Below, one piece after another: positions 24,177 to 25,564 of a DNA stretch of 25,564 nucleotides. Source of the DNA: an uncultured Pseudanabaenaceae cyanobacterium (GTDB lineage: Bacteria > Cyanobacteriota > Cyanobacteriia > PCC-9006 > JAAUQQ01); assembly GCA_938015405.1 (NCBI GenBank), contig CALLPZ010000418.1, positions 1 to 25,564 on the forward strand. The letters are read 5' to 3'. Position numbers and translations under genes: made by a program. How positions within the stretch are numbered: the first letter of the stretch is position 1; every line of letters starts with the position of its first letter. The notes beneath the pieces are model-generated. The model had not been told where the DNA came from, ran no database searches, and worked only from the letters and a program-made list of their open reading frames with translations.

Positions 24177-25145
24177 GTAATGGTGAATGTAATGGTTGTA
24201 GGGAGCGACTCGCCGAGCTGAAGGGGGGGTGGCTTCCTAAAAATTAAGGTTGGATGCTGCATAAGGGGGGCGCAGTTGATTGTCCCAATCTATTGAGATA
24301 CTCAACTTCTGGCTCAAGGCAGTCTCTTTACAGATGAGTCTAATGACTGCATGAGATTTCATCGTGAGGTTTAGTTCAATCTAGAAAACCGAATTTTTTA
24401 ATCTTCAGATACCCGGCAAGTCGGTAAGCGCTGAAGAGAAGCGTTTTGAGTTGTGTCCTCGGATGCTTGTTGCTTCGAGGAAGTCAAAGTCGTTGAATTA
24501 CTAGCCATATAGTTTAGCCGTATTCGTCTGAAATCCCCTCTATTACTGATTTGTAGGACGATTGAGTCGGTGCTTCCGGCAGTAATAGATTTGCCCCTGG
24601 ACAGTTCTAGATTCTTTCAATTTGAGCTATCTCGTGGGCAGAGGATATTAGACTTATGTCCAACCTCCTAGTCATGATTGGTTTCGCTAAGTCTCTTAAA
24701 TATGCTGGTAAAACATTTATTACTAACGCTACTAATTAAGAGATTTAGTTGATTTATACTTGCTTTCTTACAATTAATTCTTCTCCTTTACCCCATTCTT
24801 ATTGATGGAATGTGCCTGTTTAAATTAGGCAAAAATCTGGATTTTATTCTTTTGATCTAGGTCTTTTCGTCGTCTTCGAATTTCTGACAACTCTAAAACC
24901 TCCTGAGAATAAATACAGAGATGTAGCTGATGCTGGATTATTTAGGTTTCTGCCTCTCTAGTAGGGATCAAGCAAAAAACTGTATAAATCGGCCCTTTGC
25001 TTAGCCTAAACCTTCTACTTGTCAAGCTTTGGTTTCGTAAAAAGAGTCACATTATTCTGCTATTGCATCGAAGTGATGCTCGCTTTGAGTCTCCTGGGCT
25101 ATCGTGCTGAAAAGCCTGTGAGTAAATGTGCTTATTCCTCGCAAT

Positions 25146-25167
25146 AAAACGTTTTTATAAACGTTTT
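25146..25167. repeat. AT-rich perfect inverted repeat
   Basis: AAAACGTTT (25146-25154) and AAACGTTTT (25159-25167) around TTAT. Both arms are nearly palindromic themselves (AAACGTTT twice), so it reads as a tandem pair of protein-binding sites at least as well as a terminator. Confidence 0.6.
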
Positions 25168-25264
25168 CTCCCATGAGATAGAGCTTGAAAAGCCATACCT
25201 TTCAGCTATTCCGTAAAGCATTAACTTTAATAAACAAACTGTCATTTTTCTGCAGTCCTGTTCC

Positions 25265-25270
25265 TATAAT
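25265..25270 (+). promoter_or_regulatory. Probable -10 box of the edge gene
   Basis: A perfect TATAAT 134 bp before the ATG at 25404. CTGTCA (25239-25244) resembles a -35 box, but the 20-bp spacer is too long for a strong promoter. It implies a leader of about 125 nt. Confidence 0.4.
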
Positions 25271-25347
25271 GAGTTGCACAGACCTAAAGCTATTTGAGTT
25301 TGGTTCAGTTCTTGAACGGGCTCCCATAACTCTCTGGCATACAGGTT

Positions 25348-25373
25348 TTTGCAAGGCTCGGTGCCTTTGCAAA
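25348..25373 (+). promoter_or_regulatory. Hairpin in the 5' leader of the edge gene
   Basis: TTTGCAAGGC (25348-25357) pairs with GCCTTTGCAAA (25363-25373) with one bulged A and a TCGGT loop. It ends 18 bp before the GGAGG ribosome-binding site (25392-25396), a position suited to control of translation or RNA stability. Confidence 0.45.
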
Positions 25374-25403
25374 GCTCTTATATTTACGACGCGGAGGTTT
25401 GCC

Positions 25404-25564
25404 ATGACTTATATGAACGGTTCTTCTTTACCCCCTTTAGGGCGTTTTCAGTGGCTCAAGAGCTTTCTGATGTGGGCTTTCGCTCTGACCGTTTTCATGA
25501 TTGTTGTGGGCTTCCCCCTTCTTATCCTGGTTGTAACCGTTGCTTCTTTGCTTGCGATGGTTCT
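25404..25564 (+). CDS. N-terminal part of a membrane protein, cut by the window edge
   Basis: The first 53 complete codons of a gene that runs off the window. The ATG at 25404 has GGAGG seven bases upstream. The translation starts MTYMNGSSLPPLGRFQWLKS, followed by a long hydrophobic stretch from about residue 22 to the edge (AFALTVFMIVVGFPLLILVV), enough for one or two membrane helices. The positive residues before the helix and few after it suggest the N-terminus is cytoplasmic. Too little is visible to name a family. Confidence 0.7.
   Translation, partial: MTYMNGSSLPPLGRFQWLKSFLMWAFALTVFMIVVGFPLLILVVTVASLLAMV

Larger units (their letters stand above)
24177..25403. other. AT-rich non-coding stretch of 1.2 kb
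   Basis: AT-richer than the rest of the window, with no HIP1 site. It holds several inverted repeats: 24457-24480 (CCTCGGA with TTCGAGG), TCTCTTAA (24692-24699) with TTAAGAGA (24736-24743), and 25146-25167. A 27-codon frame (24656-24739) has a weak ribosome-binding site. I recognise no RNA family. It may carry an unannotated RNA or be decayed sequence. Confidence 0.5.

Noticed and set aside
24457..24490. GAGGAAGTC near a hairpin, reminiscent of RNase P RNA
   Set aside because: The conserved core of rnpB is not matched exactly and the other conserved elements are missing.

Overview
The window is cyanobacterial chromosome. The octamer GCGATCGC (HIP1) recurs roughly once per 0.8-0.9 kb through most of it. 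Many genes belong to families largely confined to oxygenic phototrophs: CCB1-type cytochrome b6f assembly factor, CGLD27/Ycf36, DUF3143 and DUF3318. GC content is moderate, and the last ~1.4 kb is visibly AT-richer with no HIP1 site. I cannot name a species.

Layout. (1) 1-1.1 kb, plus strand: a membrane-anchored J-domain protein and a DUF3143 protein, ending at a hairpin shared with a convergent CCB1-like gene. (2) 2.1-5.3 kb, minus strand: a run read as YaaW-like protein, O-antigen ligase-like membrane protein, PadR regulator, closed by a strong inverted-repeat terminator. The ligase appears to have its 5' end displaced by one frame; its likely true ATG lies 3 nt from the stop of the YaaW gene. 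(3) 5.8-7.3 kb: two small proteins of cyanobacterial type in loosely packed sequence. (4) 7.3-9.2 kb: a secreted AMIN-domain N-acetylmuramoyl-L-alanine amidase. (5) 9.25-9.67 kb: two identical initiator tRNA genes, each with its own terminator, on a 281-bp tandem repeat. (6) 9.8-12 kb, minus strand: rsfS, CGLD27 and a Rhizobium-type asparaginase. (7) 12.3-13.6 kb: a GT4 glycosyltransferase. (8) 14.3-18.6 kb: a DUF3318 protein divergent from carB. (9) 18.7-24.2 kb: an unrecognised membrane protein divergent from a 1209-residue NACHT/STAND-type NTPase with pentapeptide repeats. (10) 24.2-25.4 kb: AT-rich, mostly non-coding, then the first 54 codons of a membrane protein with a structured leader, cut by the window edge.

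Most of the window is housekeeping: translation start and ribosome silencing, carbamoyl phosphate for arginine and pyrimidines, cell-wall splitting, surface polysaccharide and b6f assembly. The candidate for an undescribed system is region 9. The large NTPase joins a ~340-residue N-terminal region I cannot assign, a NACHT-like core with atypical Walker A and sensor-1 residues, a solenoid repeat and a long acidic Ser/Thr tail. Its divergent neighbour is an unassigned membrane protein with W-rich helical repeats. A sensor or defence role for the NTPase is inference from architecture only.
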